Source: Firmicutes bacterium ASF500
Lineage (GTDB): Bacteria > Bacillota > Clostridia > Oscillospirales > Oscillospiraceae
Assembly (NCBI GenBank): GCA_000492175.2
Contig: CP097573.1
Span: 248,001-312,000, forward strand
DNA: 64,000 bases
Direction: 5' to 3'
A model generated the notes under the pieces. It did not search any database. It was not told the origin of the DNA and worked only from the letters and a program-made list of their open reading frames with translations. Positions 24,109 to 32,028 of this stretch are shown here, in pieces. The first letter of the stretch is position 1; each line of letters begins with the position of its first letter. The translations under genes were made by a program, and so were the position numbers.

Positions 24109-24138
24109 TTGACAACGACATGGGGGATGTGGTAACAT
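24109..24138 (+). promoter_or_regulatory. Promoter of the oadB leader
   Basis: TTGACA (24109-24114), 18 bases, TAACAT (24133-24138). Transcription would begin about 190 bases before oadB. Confidence 0.7.
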
Positions 24139-24144
24139 GCCCCA

Positions 24145-24246
24145 TACAACAAAGGGGAGTAGTCGGCGCGCCTTTCCCGGCGTGCGGCACCAGTCAACAA
24201 GCATGTGCGGCCCGTGAGGCCGCTCTGGCTGTGCCTGAAATGACCA
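24145..24246 (+). ncRNA. Riboswitch-like aptamer in the oadB leader (yybP-ykoY-like core)
   Basis: The leader contains GGGGAGTAG (24154-24162), then a stem GCGCGCC/GGCGTGC, then GGCACCAG closing with CTGG and GTGCC around TCAACAAGCATG and a GCGGCC/GGCCGC hairpin, then CCAGACCT. The strings GGGGAGUAG, GUCAACA and AGACCU in this order are the conserved elements of yybP-ykoY (Mn2+-sensing) riboswitches. The P1 closing helix is weak, and the downstream gene is a Na+ pump rather than a known Mn2+ exporter, so a Na+-responsive or a new class is an alternative. Followed at once by a strong terminator, so control by premature termination is likely. Confidence 0.55.
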
Positions 24247-24283
24247 GACCTGCGTTCCGGTTTCGGAACGCAGGTCTTTTTTA
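24246..24283 (+). terminator. Strong terminator between leader RNA and oadB (expression platform)
   Basis: AGACCTGCGTTCCG (24246-24259) and CGGAACGCAGGTCT (24264-24277) are exact inverse copies with loop GTTT and a following T-run. The left arm includes the conserved AGACCT of the aptamer, so ligand binding and terminator formation would compete. Confidence 0.85.
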
Positions 24284-24331
24284 ATAGATACCTCAAAACT
24301 GGAAAGGCTAAAGAAAAAGGAGTGCGGGAAA

Positions 24332-25477
24332 ATGGATTTTTCATTCCTCTGGCAGGGGATCGCGTCCATCACATGGCAGCAGCTGGTCATGTATGTCATC
24401 GGCGGCCTGCTCATTTACCTGGCGATCGAGAAGGGCTTCGAGCCCGCCCTGCTCATGCCCATGGGCTTCGGGGCCATCCTGGTGAACCTCCCTCTGTCCG
24501 GGGTGATCGACCAGTTCAGCGCCGGGGTGGGGGAGACCCACGGCATCATTCAATGGCTCTTTGAGGTGGGCATCGAGGCCAGCGAGGCTATGCCTCTGCT
24601 TCTGTTCATCGGCATCGGGGCTATGATCGACTTTGGCCCTCTGCTTGCCAACCCCAAGCTGTTCCTCTGCGGCGCGGCGGCTCAGGCGGGTATCTTCCTC
24701 ACCATCATCATTGCCGTAGCTCTGGGCTTCGACCTGAAGGACGCCGCCTCCATCGGCATTATCGGCGCGGCAGACGGCCCCACCTCCATCCTGGTGTCCC
24801 TGACCCTGGGTTCCAGGTATGTGGGGGCCATCGCCGTGGCGGCCTACTCCTATATGGCCCTGGTGCCCATCATCCAGCCCTTTGCCATCAAGCTGGCGAC
24901 CACCAAAAAGGACCGGGCCATGCGGATGCCCTACAAGCCCCAGGGGGTCACCCGCCGGATGCGGATTCTGTTCCCCATCCTGGTGACGGTGATCGCCGGG
25001 CTGGTGGCCCCGGCGTCGGTGGCGCTGGTGGGCTTCCTCATGTTCGGCAACCTGATCCGGGAGTGCGGCGTGCTGGCCACTCTGTCCAACACCGCCCAGA
25101 ATGACCTGGCCAACCTTATCACCCTGCTGCTGGGCATTACCATCTCCTTCTCCATGAAGGCGGACCAGTTTGTCCGTCCGGAGACTTTGATGATTATGGG
25201 CCTGGGGCTGGTGGCCTTTGTGCTGGACTCGGTGGTGGGCGTCCTCTTTGTGAAAGCGCTGAACCTCTTCGCTCCCGGCGACAAAATTAACCCCATGGTG
25301 GGCGCGGCGGGTATCTCCGCCTTCCCCATGTCCTCTCGGGTCATCGAGAAGCTGGGCCAGGAGGCCGACCCCCAGAACCATCTGCTGATGCACGCCATCG
25401 CCGCCAACGTCTCCGGTCAGATCGCCTCGGTGGTGGCCGGCGGCGTGGTGTTGCAATACTTTGCCAACATGGGCTGA
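24332..25477 (+). CDS. oadB: Na+-translocating decarboxylase beta subunit (OadB/GcdB/MmdB family)
   Basis: A 381-residue membrane protein after AAAAAGGAG. About 9-11 membrane segments; family motifs include LLFIGIGAMIDFGPLLANP, ASIGIIGAADGPTSILV with the Asp that takes part in Na+ binding (GAADGPT), and VGAAGISAFPMSSRVIEKLG. The family couples decarboxylation of carboxybiotin to export of Na+ and so builds a sodium gradient in anaerobes. The alpha and biotin-carrier subunits are not in this window, so the carboxylic acid (oxaloacetate, glutaconyl-CoA or methylmalonyl-CoA) cannot be assigned. It lies in an operon with a tiny gamma-like subunit and behind a riboswitch-like leader. Confidence 0.93.
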   Translation: MDFSFLWQGIASITWQQLVMYVIGGLLIYLAIEKGFEPALLMPMGFGAILVNLPLSGVIDQFSAGVGETHGIIQWLFEVGIEASEAMPLLLFIGIGAMIDFGPLLANPKLFLCGAAAQAGIFLTIIIAVALGFDLKDAASIGIIGAADGPTSILVSLTLGSRYVGAIAVAAYSYMALVPIIQPFAIKLATTKKDRAMRMPYKPQGVTRRMRILFPILVTVIAGLVAPASVALVGFLMFGNLIRECGVLATLSNTAQNDLANLITLLLGITISFSMKADQFVRPETLMIMGLGLVAFVLDSVVGVLFVKALNLFAPGDKINPMVGAAGISAFPMSSRVIEKLGQEADPQNHLLMHAIAANVSGQIASVVAGGVVLQYFANMG

Positions 25478-25492
25478 CAGGAGGAGAACGCT

Positions 25493-25615
25493 ATGAGTGA
25501 AAATATGATCGGAGCCCTGGAGATGCTGGGGCAGGGGATGCTGGGCATCTTTGTGGTGCTGGGACTGATTGCGCTGCTGGTGGTCCTGCTGGGAAAGATG
25601 GACGGGAAGAAATAA
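25493..25615 (+). CDS. Very small OadG/gamma-like membrane subunit (40 residues)
   Basis: ATG 25493 follows CAGGAGGAG, 15 bases after oadB. The product MSENMIGALEMLGQGMLGIF followed by VVLGLIALLVVLLGKMDGKK has a single membrane helix. The pattern MLGQGMLGIFVVLGLIAL is the N-terminal part of decarboxylase gamma (OadG) subunits, which assemble the pump; the usual cytoplasmic tail that contacts the alpha subunit and binds zinc is absent. It was too short for ordinary gene-length cut-offs. Probably a reduced gamma subunit working with OadB. Confidence 0.8.
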   Translation: MSENMIGALEMLGQGMLGIFVVLGLIALLVVLLGKMDGKK

Positions 25616-25626
25616 GTACCTCAACC

Positions 25627-25654
25627 GGCTGTAAGGCGTGATTGCCTTACAGCC
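25627..25654. terminator. Hairpin shared by convergent oadB operon and DUF6514 gene
   Basis: GGCTGTAAGGC (25627-25637) and GCCTTACAGCC (25644-25654) pair perfectly. No long T-run on either side; it overlaps the stop of the minus-strand gene. Confidence 0.55.
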
Positions 25655-25913
25655 AATCGGCAACTACATCGGCCAGACCGGCGGGGCCAACACAGTGGTC
25701 CACCAGAAGCGTCATCAGTTCGTCAATGCGGGCGGCGCTGGTGGTAATGGCTGGTATGACGGCATTGTCTCCAGAATCTTCGGCAATTCGCACCCCATAG
25801 TTTTCGCATAAAAGACGAGATGCTTCTTCTTCATCAACGGTGAGGAAATAGTGGAATTGACGTGGGACCCCTGCCTGGTCCCGGCACTGACGGGTTGCGA
25901 CTTTAATTTCCAT
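25647..25913 (-). CDS. DUF6514 family protein
   Basis: An 88-residue protein. ATG 25913 has AGAAAGGAGGTACC in front; the longer frame upstream has no support. The layout (RQFHYFLTVDEEEASRLLCENYGVRI, then GDNAVIPAITTSAARIDELM TLLVDHCVGPAGLADVVADW) fits the small clostridial DUF6514 family of unknown function. Soluble, acidic. Single-gene unit convergent with the oadB operon and closed by the hairpin at 25627. Confidence 0.7.
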   Translation of the reverse strand: MEIKVATRQCRDQAGVPRQFHYFLTVDEEEASRLLCENYGVRIAEDSGDNAVIPAITTSAARIDELMTLLVDHCVGPAGLADVVADWL

Positions 25914-26097
25914 GATATGGTACCTCCTTTCTGGTATTTCAAATGACAGCCACATTATATAGTGTTTGCCCCTGGGAGGAAAGAGAAAAATATCGCAGAA
26001 ACTGGCAGAAAACCTGACCCTTCGACAATGCACGGGGCGACTGATGTAGGAAGCCGTCGCAGGCAATAGTAATTTCGTGCAAACTTTCTGTAAAAAT

Positions 26098-26138
26098 AAA
26101 AACAGCCTGTAAAGGAAGAACCTTTACAGGCTGTTTTT
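26098..26138. terminator. Bidirectional terminator, perfect 18-base stem
   Basis: AAAAACAGCCTGTAAAGG (26098-26115) and its exact inverse (26121-26138) around AAGAA. T-runs follow on both strands. It ends the minus-strand zinc-ribbon gene transcript from 26151. Confidence 0.9.
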
Positions 26139-26150
26139 CGTTTGGAGGGG

Positions 26151-26363
26151 TCAAAGCTTGAAATCCTCGTCGCTCAGATTGGCGGCGGACAGCTTGGCGG
26201 GGCGGGGCGGGACCCGCTTCAGGGGGTCATAGCGAAAGGAGGGGCAGGAGGAGCCGCCGGACATGACCCCCTTCTTGGAGCAGACAACCTGGTCCTGATC
26301 CAGCTCACGGCCCTTGGCGCAATAGGCGCAGCGGGGCTCGATAGATGTCTGGAACAGCTTCAT
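26151..26363 (-). CDS. Small conserved four-cysteine protein
   Basis: A 70-residue protein with CAYCAKG, VVCSKKG and SSCPSFRYDPLKR, four cysteines in an arrangement that suggests a zinc ribbon; SCPSFxYDPL(K/R)R is a pattern I recognise from short uncharacterised clostridial proteins. The C-terminus (LSDEDFKL) is acidic. The ribosome-binding site is weak (GAAGTGA). Downstream of the YlbJ-like gene on the same strand, separated by about 45 bases, so the two may be co-transcribed. Confidence 0.7.
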   Translation of the reverse strand: MKLFQTSIEPRCAYCAKGRELDQDQVVCSKKGVMSGGSSCPSFRYDPLKRVPPRPAKLSAANLSDEDFKL

Positions 26364-26409
26364 GACACTTCACTTCTTTCGTATGTAGTGGGCTTGAAGA
26401 TTGTTTCTA

Positions 26410-27591
26410 TTATACTACACTCCGCCGGCCTTTTCCACTGTTTTTTTGCACCACCCAGACAGTGAGGGCCAGGAAGGCCAGCCACACCCCCCAGGCGGCC
26501 GCGGCGGAGAGGGTCAGGGCCCGCTGGAAGTCCAGCTGAGCGATGGCCTCGGTCTGCTCGGCCAGGTAGACGCTGGCGGGACTGCTCAGCGGCACGAGGC
26601 GGAGCAGGGCGGCGGCCACGGCGGCGGAGATGCCGCCATGGAGCAGCTTGCCCACCAGGTAGGTCCGCATAGACAGGCCGCTGTCCCCCAGAAAGGCCAG
26701 CACCTGACAGTGGATGGACACCCCGGCCCAACCCAGCATGAAGGCCGCCATAGACAGCCGGCTGGGCAGTGTCCCGTCGGTGAGGGAGGACACCCCGGAG
26801 GACACCTCTACCAGTCCGGTGAGCAGCCGTTCCGCCCAGGTCTGGTCCAGACCCAGAGGGGCCAGCAGGGCGGACAGAAGCCGGGCGGCTCCCGTCAGCA
26901 CCCCGGCGTGGGCCAGGATGCGGAGAAACACCGTGAAGAACAGGATGAAGGCGCAGATATTCAGGGTGGATTGCAGGGCTCCGGTGACGGAGTGGGTAAA
27001 GGCCCTGGGGAAGCTGGCGGCTTGGAACTGAGGGCCCCGGCTGCGGCGGGTCCGGGGGCCGTCGCCGGGCTTGTAGAACCGGAACAGAAGCCCCACCGCT
27101 AGGGAGGCCAGCAGATGGGCCAGATAGAGAAGCAGGCCCGCCGTCCCGCTGCCGAACACCCCGGCCCCCACCACGCCCAGGATGAAGGCGGGGCCGCTGT
27201 TGTTGCAAAAAGCCAGCATCCGCTCCGCCTCCGTCCGGGAGCACTGGTCCTGCTCATAGAGCTCAATGGCCGTCCGGGCCCCCACCGGGTAGCCCCCCAC
27301 AAAGCCCAGGGCCAGGGCGGCGGCGCAGTTCCCGTTGACCCGGAACAGAGGGGCCATCACCGGCTCCAGCAGCTTGCCCAGATACCGGGACATCCCCAGC
27401 TCCACCACCAGGGAGGACAGCACAAAGAAGGGGAACAGAGAGGGGAGGATCACGTTGCCGCACAGCTTCAGGCCGTCCCGCATGGCCTCCATGGCCTGGT
27501 CCGGCCACAGGATCAGCGCCAGCGTGGCCCAGAGCAGACCCGTGCCCAGCAGAATATCCCGATACTGCGCCTTCCCCACGATTTTTCCCAT
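26410..27591 (-). CDS. ylbJ: YlbJ-like sporulation membrane protein
   Basis: A 393-residue protein starting at ATG 27591 (CGGAGGT in front; an upstream in-frame ATG at 27654 has no site). About eight membrane segments; the first half has LCGNVILPSLFPFFVLSSLVVELGM, ALGFVGGYPVGARTAIELYE and MLAFCNNSGPAFILGVVGAGVFG, and the second half repeats a similar unit with LGWAGVSIHCQVLAFL. (Stretches split for brevity.) The GGYPVGA and CNNSGPAF motifs are those of nucleoside-recognition/Gate domain proteins of the YlbJ type, needed for spore cortex formation in Bacillus. Substrate unknown. Confidence 0.88.
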   Translation of the reverse strand: MGKIVGKAQYRDILLGTGLLWATLALILWPDQAMEAMRDGLKLCGNVILPSLFPFFVLSSLVVELGMSRYLGKLLEPVMAPLFRVNGNCAAALALGFVGGYPVGARTAIELYEQDQCSRTEAERMLAFCNNSGPAFILGVVGAGVFGSGTAGLLLYLAHLLASLAVGLLFRFYKPGDGPRTRRSRGPQFQAASFPRAFTHSVTGALQSTLNICAFILFFTVFLRILAHAGVLTGAARLLSALLAPLGLDQTWAERLLTGLVEVSSGVSSLTDGTLPSRLSMAAFMLGWAGVSIHCQVLAFLGDSGLSMRTYLVGKLLHGGISAAVAAALLRLVPLSSPASVYLAEQTEAIAQLDFQRALTLSAAAAWGVWLAFLALTVWVVQKNSGKGRRSVV

Positions 27592-27681
27592 GCCGCGCAC
27601 CTCCGTTCTTTTGAGGGTATGAGAGGAGCGGAAAAAACTTGCCTGTCCTCTCAAAAAGCGGGGAGACAGGCAAGCGTGAAT

Positions 27682-27885
27682 CTATTCTGCGTTTAGGCAG
27701 GCTTGGAGCTGTTTTTGAAAATTCACCTCGGCGTCAATGAGGTAGTTCCAAATCGCGTTGAAGCCATCCGCGTAGGGGTCTTTCGCCTGTGCCAGCCCCA
27801 TGGACATAATGCCGACAGCGTTGATCCCGTCGTGGATACACCCGGCCGCGTCTTTCAAATGAATCAGTGCTTGCTGATGCTCCAT
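27682..27885 (-). CDS. Small helical hypothetical protein
   Basis: A 67-residue protein with a strong site (CAAGGAGGAAAATT) before the ATG. The sequence is helical and lacks charged clusters or membrane segments: HLKDAAGCIHDGINAVGIMS, FNAIWNYLIDAEVNFQKQLQ. Not recognised. No catalytic or metal motif. Transcribed in the same direction as ylbJ, 90 bases upstream of it. Confidence 0.6.
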   Translation of the reverse strand: MEHQQALIHLKDAAGCIHDGINAVGIMSMGLAQAKDPYADGFNAIWNYLIDAEVNFQKQLQACLNAE

Positions 27886-27993
27886 AATTTTCCTCCTTGA
27901 TTTTCACCGGGAGGAGTGGTATAGTTAGATTTACCAGACCTCCGGGTGTGGTGTATTTAGAGTGTTGGTATGGTTTGTTGGCCCGCCAACACT

Positions 27994-28167
27994 CTATTTT
28001 TCTTGCTCCAAAAGCAGACGGATTCCGCGGCGGATTGCCTCTGTCCTTGTAACGCCATACTTTTCACAGTACGCCAGCAGCTGGGTATTGGTATCCCGGT
28101 CAAAACGTACCTGCAAACCAAAGCTGAGCGGATTTTCTGCCTTTGGCCGCCCTGTGCGTGGGCTCAC
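27994..28167 (-). CDS. Ribbon-helix-helix (CopG-like) DNA-binding protein
   Basis: A 57-residue protein. A GTG start at 28167 (GTAGGTGATGAA in front) gives the usual beginning MSPRTGRPKAENPLSFGLQV RFDRDTNTQLLAYCEKYGVT and RTEAIRRGIRLLLEQ; an upstream GTG at 28188 is possible. This is the short ribbon-helix-helix protein common in Clostridia, as a stand-alone regulator or antitoxin-like protein. No toxin gene is adjacent. Its targets are unknown. Confidence 0.8.
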   Translation of the reverse strand: MSPRTGRPKAENPLSFGLQVRFDRDTNTQLLAYCEKYGVTRTEAIRRGIRLLLEQEK

Positions 28168-28255
28168 TTCATCACCTACTTTCTGCACCCTTATAATGTA
28201 TAATAATTGATAGGATGCAAAAAGTCAAGGCTTTTTTCAAATCCCAAGAAAAGAA

Positions 28256-28284
28256 TTGCGGAACGGAAAAATATACAGTATAAT
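28256..28284 (+). promoter_or_regulatory. Promoter of the DUF2804 operon
   Basis: TTGCGG (28256-28261), 17 bases, TATAAT (28279-28284), 27 bases before the TTG start. Confidence 0.7.
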
Positions 28285-28311
28285 AGGCGGGGACGAAAGG
28301 GGGCTGGACCC

Positions 28312-29346
28312 TTGGAACAGCATGAAATCACAGCGGCGGGGCCGCTGTTGGACGAGCAGGGGAACCTCCGGGAGCCGGGGTATGCCAAGCGGCTTCTGCC
28401 TGTTTACAGCAGAAATCAAATTAAGGTCTCCGCCATGCGGATCAAGGAGTGGGACTACTACCTGGTGATGAACGGTCAGTTCGCCCTGGCGCTGACCATC
28501 GCGGACAACGGCTATATGGGTCTGGACTCCATCTCCCTGATGGATTTTTGGGAAAACACCCAAATCACAAAGAGCCCCATGCGCCTGATGCCCCTGGGCA
28601 GGACCGGGATGCCCTCCACCACAGCGGAGGGGGACAGCGCCTCCGCAGGAAGGAAATACTCTCTGCTCTTCCGCCGGGAGGAGGATCGGAGAACCCTCCA
28701 CGCCCACATGGACAGCTTCCGGGGCCGTGAGAGCCTGGACGCCTATGTGGAGCTGACGGAGGAGCCGGAGGAGTCCATGGTGATCTGCACCCCCTTTGAC
28801 AAGCCGGGACACTTCTACTTCAACCAGAAGATCAACTGCCTCCGAGCCAAGGGCAAGGTGACGGTGGGTGAGGACGAGTATATGCTGGACCCCGCCGACT
28901 CCTTCGCCGTGCTGGACTGGGGCCGGGGGGTGTGGACCTACCACAACACCTGGTATTGGGCCTCCGCCTCCGGCCTGGTGGAGGGGGTCCCCTTCGGCTT
29001 CAACCTGGGCTATGGCTTTGGCGATACCTCCGCCGCCACCGAGAATATGCTGTTTTACAACGGCAAGGCCCACAAGCTGTCTAAGGTGCGGTTCAAAATT
29101 CCCGGCCGGCGGCGCCGCCGCCGGTATATGGAGCAGTGGGAATTCACCAGCGACGACGGGCGCTTTGAGATGCGCTTCGACCCCGTCCTGGACCGCTCCA
29201 CCCGCGCCAGCGCCGCAGGGCTGATTCAGTCGGACCAGCACCAGATTTTCGGCAAGTTTACCGGACTGGCCCTGCTGGACGACGGCACTGAGATTTTTGT
29301 CAAGGACTTCCTGGGCTTCGCCGAGGAAGTGGAAAATAAATGGTAG
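28312..29346 (+). CDS. DUF2804 family protein
   Basis: A 344-residue protein. The start is most likely TTG 28312 (LEQHEITAAGPLLDEQGNL), since the family begins with this QHEIT...GPLLDE phrase and the promoter -10 box lies inside the longer frame. Other family phrases: RIKEWDYYLVMNGQFALALT, LDWGRGVWTYHNTWYWASAS G and GFNLGYGFGDTSAATENMLF YNG. DUF2804 proteins are beta-rich and of unknown function, related in fold to lipocalin-like or carotenoid/hydratase-type barrels. No signal peptide. Overlaps the next gene by 7 bases. Confidence 0.85.
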   Translation: MEQHEITAAGPLLDEQGNLREPGYAKRLLPVYSRNQIKVSAMRIKEWDYYLVMNGQFALALTIADNGYMGLDSISLMDFWENTQITKSPMRLMPLGRTGMPSTTAEGDSASAGRKYSLLFRREEDRRTLHAHMDSFRGRESLDAYVELTEEPEESMVICTPFDKPGHFYFNQKINCLRAKGKVTVGEDEYMLDPADSFAVLDWGRGVWTYHNTWYWASASGLVEGVPFGFNLGYGFGDTSAATENMLFYNGKAHKLSKVRFKIPGRRRRRRYMEQWEFTSDDGRFEMRFDPVLDRSTRASAAGLIQSDQHQIFGKFTGLALLDDGTEIFVKDFLGFAEEVENKW

Positions 29347-29924
29347 CCTCCGGCCTGCCCCAGCTGCGGGTGGTGGACACTCCCAGGGGACCCCTCACCT
29401 ACACCCTGACCCGGAAGCGGGTGAAAAACCTCAATCTGCGGGTGGGGGCGGGAAACGAGATCATGGTCTCCATCCCCCTGCGGTGCCCGGCGAGGCAGGC
29501 GGACGACTTCATTCGGGAGCGGAGCGGCTGGATTCTGGACGCCCTCAGCCGCCGGGAGGACCGCCAGCTGGAGCCACTGCCCCCGGTGTCCCGGGAGGAG
29601 TGCGCCCGGCTGCTGACAGAGGCGCTGGCGCGGGTCTATCCTCTGGTGGAGCCGCTGGGAGTTGCCCTCCCGCCCTTGAAGCTGCGGGCCCTGAAAAGCC
29701 AGTGGGGCAACTGCCACTGGGCCCAGGGGTACATCACTCTGAACACCGCCCTGGCCCGGTGCCCGAAGGAGCTGAGGGACTATGTGGCCCTCCACGAGCT
29801 GGTCCACTTCCTCCACCACGACCACGGCCCGGGCTTTTACGCCCGGATGGACGCCCTCATGCCCGACTGGCGGAACCGGCGGAGGACATTGAAGCGCTAC
29901 AGCGGGGCGCTGGAGCGGGAATGA
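29340..29924 (+). CDS. YgjP-like (DUF45/SprT-type) zinc metallopeptidase domain protein
   Basis: A 194-residue protein whose ATG overlaps the DUF2804 stop. The C-terminal half contains LKSQWGNCHWAQGYITLNTA, then LRDYVALHELVHFLHHDHGP GFYARMDALMPDWRNR: HELVH is the zinc site and the following HGPGF...M supplies the third ligand, as in YgjP/UPF0758-neighbour metallopeptidases (DUF45). The N-terminal VKNLNLRVGAGNEIMVSIP is also typical. Substrate is unknown. Cytoplasmic. Confidence 0.85.
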   Translation: MVASGLPQLRVVDTPRGPLTYTLTRKRVKNLNLRVGAGNEIMVSIPLRCPARQADDFIRERSGWILDALSRREDRQLEPLPPVSREECARLLTEALARVYPLVEPLGVALPPLKLRALKSQWGNCHWAQGYITLNTALARCPKELRDYVALHELVHFLHHDHGPGFYARMDALMPDWRNRRRTLKRYSGALERE

Positions 29925-29945
29925 ATCGGAAAGGTGTGAATCACA

Positions 29946-31214
29946 ATGGCATACCGCCCCTTGGCGGACGAGATACGGCCCACCAGCCTGGACGAGGTGG
30001 TGGGCCAGAGACATATTTTGGGTAAGGACGGCCTGCTCCGGCGGATTGTGGAGGGGGGAAACGTCCCCAACCTGATCTTCTACGGCCCTTCGGGGACGGG
30101 CAAGACCACTGTAGCCAACATTATCGCCCAAAAGACCAACCGGCCCCTCCACCGGCTCAACGCCACCACCGCCTCCATCTCCGACATCAAAGATATTATG
30201 GCGGACATCGGCACCCTGTTGGCTCCGGAGGGGGTTCTCCTCTATCTGGACGAGATCCAGTATTTTAACAAGAAGCAGCAGCAGTCCCTCCTGGAGTTTA
30301 TGGAGGACGGGCGGATCACCCTCATCGCCTCCACCACGGAAAATCCCTTCTTCGCCGTCTTTGGGGCGGTGCTGTCCCGGGCCAGTGTGTTCGAGTTTAA
30401 GCAGATCACCGCTCAGGACGTGCTCCCCGCCATCGACCGGGGGATTGCTATTATGGGACAGCGGCTGGGGGCGGAGGTCCAGTGCGAGGAGGGCGTCCGG
30501 GAGCACATCGCCTCCGCCTGCGGGGGAGATGTGCGCAAGGCCATGAACGCCATCGAGCTCCTGCTCACTGCTGCCAGGCGGGAGCAAGGAAAACTCCTTG
30601 TCACCCTGGAGGACGCCCAGACCGCCGCCCAGAAGTCAGCTATGCGCTACGACCGGGAGGGGGACGCCCACTTCGACATCGCCTCCGCCCTGATGAAGTC
30701 CCTCCGGGGCTCCGACCCGGACGCCGCCCTCCACTATCTGGCCCGGCTGTTGGAGGCGGGGGACCTGATTACCGCCATCCGGCGGATTCTGTGCTCCGCC
30801 AGCGAGGACATCGGGATGGCCTATCCTATGGCTGTGCCCATCGTGAAGGCCTGCGTGGACAACGCCCTCCAGCTGGGCCTGCCCGAGGCCAAGCTGCCTC
30901 TGGCGGAGGCGGTGATTCTGCTGGCCACCGCTCCCAAGTCCAACACCGCCTGTATGGCCATCGACGCCGCTCTGGCCGATGTGCGGGCTGGGCGCACCGG
31001 GAGCATCCCCCGGGAGCTGCAAAACGTTCACGCCGACTCCGCCGGTCAGGAGCGGGCGCAGGGGTACAAGTACCCCCACAGCTTCCCCTGGCACTGGGTG
31101 GCCCAGCAGTATTTACCCGACGAGCTGGTGGGGACCTGCTACTATCAATACGGCGACAACAAAACCGAACAGGCCGCCAAGCGGTACTGGGAGGAAATTA
31201 AGGGAGAGAGATAG
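29946..31214 (+). CDS. rarA: Replication-associated recombination protein RarA (MgsA)
   Basis: A 422-residue AAA+ ATPase. Start of the family ADEIRPTSLDEVVGQRHILG, Walker A GPSGTGKTT (near residue 47), sensor-type phrase RLNATTASISDIKDIM, Walker B LLYLDEIQYF, sensor 1 IASTTENPFF, and the C-terminal tetramerisation domain SEDIGMAYPMAVPIVKAC, YKYPHSFPWHWVAQQYLP. RarA acts at stalled replication forks and interacts with SSB. Length and motifs are complete. It lies 21 bases after the metallopeptidase gene and is followed directly by the TauE gene. Confidence 0.95.
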   Translation: MAYRPLADEIRPTSLDEVVGQRHILGKDGLLRRIVEGGNVPNLIFYGPSGTGKTTVANIIAQKTNRPLHRLNATTASISDIKDIMADIGTLLAPEGVLLYLDEIQYFNKKQQQSLLEFMEDGRITLIASTTENPFFAVFGAVLSRASVFEFKQITAQDVLPAIDRGIAIMGQRLGAEVQCEEGVREHIASACGGDVRKAMNAIELLLTAARREQGKLLVTLEDAQTAAQKSAMRYDREGDAHFDIASALMKSLRGSDPDAALHYLARLLEAGDLITAIRRILCSASEDIGMAYPMAVPIVKACVDNALQLGLPEAKLPLAEAVILLATAPKSNTACMAIDAALADVRAGRTGSIPRELQNVHADSAGQERAQGYKYPHSFPWHWVAQQYLPDELVGTCYYQYGDNKTEQAAKRYWEEIKGER

Positions 31215-31988
31215 ATGGAATTGGCAGAGCTGGCACATATTTGGATCATTGTCTGCCCGCTGGTATTTCTGGGCGGGCTCATCGACGCGGTGGCCGGAGG
31301 AGGGGGGCTCATCACCCTGCCGGCCTACCTGATCGCGGGCCTGCCCGCCCACCTGGCCTCCGGGACCAACAAGTGCGGCAACGCTTTCGGCACCTTTTTG
31401 TCCACCGGCCGGTTTTTGAAGCGGGGGGACGTACATATGCCCAGCGCCCTGGCCGGGGCGGCGGGGGCGCTGGTGGGGGCCTGGGTGGGGGCGCAGCTCA
31501 ACCTGGTCATGCCGGAGCAGATGCTGTACTACATCATGCTGGCGGTGGTGCCGGTAATGGCCCTGTTTCTGCTGTTCAAGCAGGACTTCGGCCAGGAGGA
31601 CCAGTCCAGAGGGCTGAGCCGGGGCCAGCTGATGGCAATGGCTGTGGGTATCGGGCTGGTCATCGGGGGCTACGACGGCTTCTTCGGCCCGGGAGCGGGC
31701 ACCTTTTTGATGCTGGCCTTTACCGGCCTGTGCCGGTTTGATCTGCTCACCGCCTCGGGCAACACCAAGGTAGCCAATTCGGCCAGCAATCTGGCCTCGC
31801 TGGTCACCTTCGCCCTCGCGGGGAAGGTGATGTGGGCGGTGGGCATCCCCGCTGCCCTGTGCGGTATCGCCGGCAACTATGTGGGCTCCGGCCTGGCCCT
31901 GAAGGGCGGGGCCAAGGTCATCCGCCCCATGTTCTTCGTGGTGCTCCTTCTGCTCCTGATCCGGTTGATTTACGATCTGGCAATGTGA
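31215..31988 (+). CDS. TauE/SafE family (UPF0721) membrane permease
   Basis: A 257-residue protein starting immediately after rarA (GGAGAGAG in front). Seven to eight membrane segments with the two-fold TauE repeat: LVFLGGLIDAVAGGGGLITL P and VGIGLVIGGYDGFFGPGAGT F. SGTNKCGNAFGTF and ASGNTKVANSASNLASLVTF are typical. The family exports or imports small organosulfur or sulfite-type anions; the substrate here is not predictable. Co-transcribed with rarA, probably without functional link. Confidence 0.9.
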   Translation: MELAELAHIWIIVCPLVFLGGLIDAVAGGGGLITLPAYLIAGLPAHLASGTNKCGNAFGTFLSTGRFLKRGDVHMPSALAGAAGALVGAWVGAQLNLVMPEQMLYYIMLAVVPVMALFLLFKQDFGQEDQSRGLSRGQLMAMAVGIGLVIGGYDGFFGPGAGTFLMLAFTGLCRFDLLTASGNTKVANSASNLASLVTFALAGKVMWAVGIPAALCGIAGNYVGSGLALKGGAKVIRPMFFVVLLLLLIRLIYDLAM

Positions 31989-32000
31989 GAAATATGGAAA

Positions 32001-32028
32001 GCCCCCTCAGAGAGGGGGCAAAATTTTT
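32001..32028. terminator. Terminator between convergent TauE and DUF3810 genes
   Basis: GCCCCCTC (32001-32008) and GAGGGGGC (32012-32019) with loop AGA, then AAAATTTTT. Confidence 0.85.

Noticed and set aside
24341..25663. 440-codon open frame on the minus strand
   Set aside because: Antisense to oadB and crosses the small gamma-like gene; no family resemblance.
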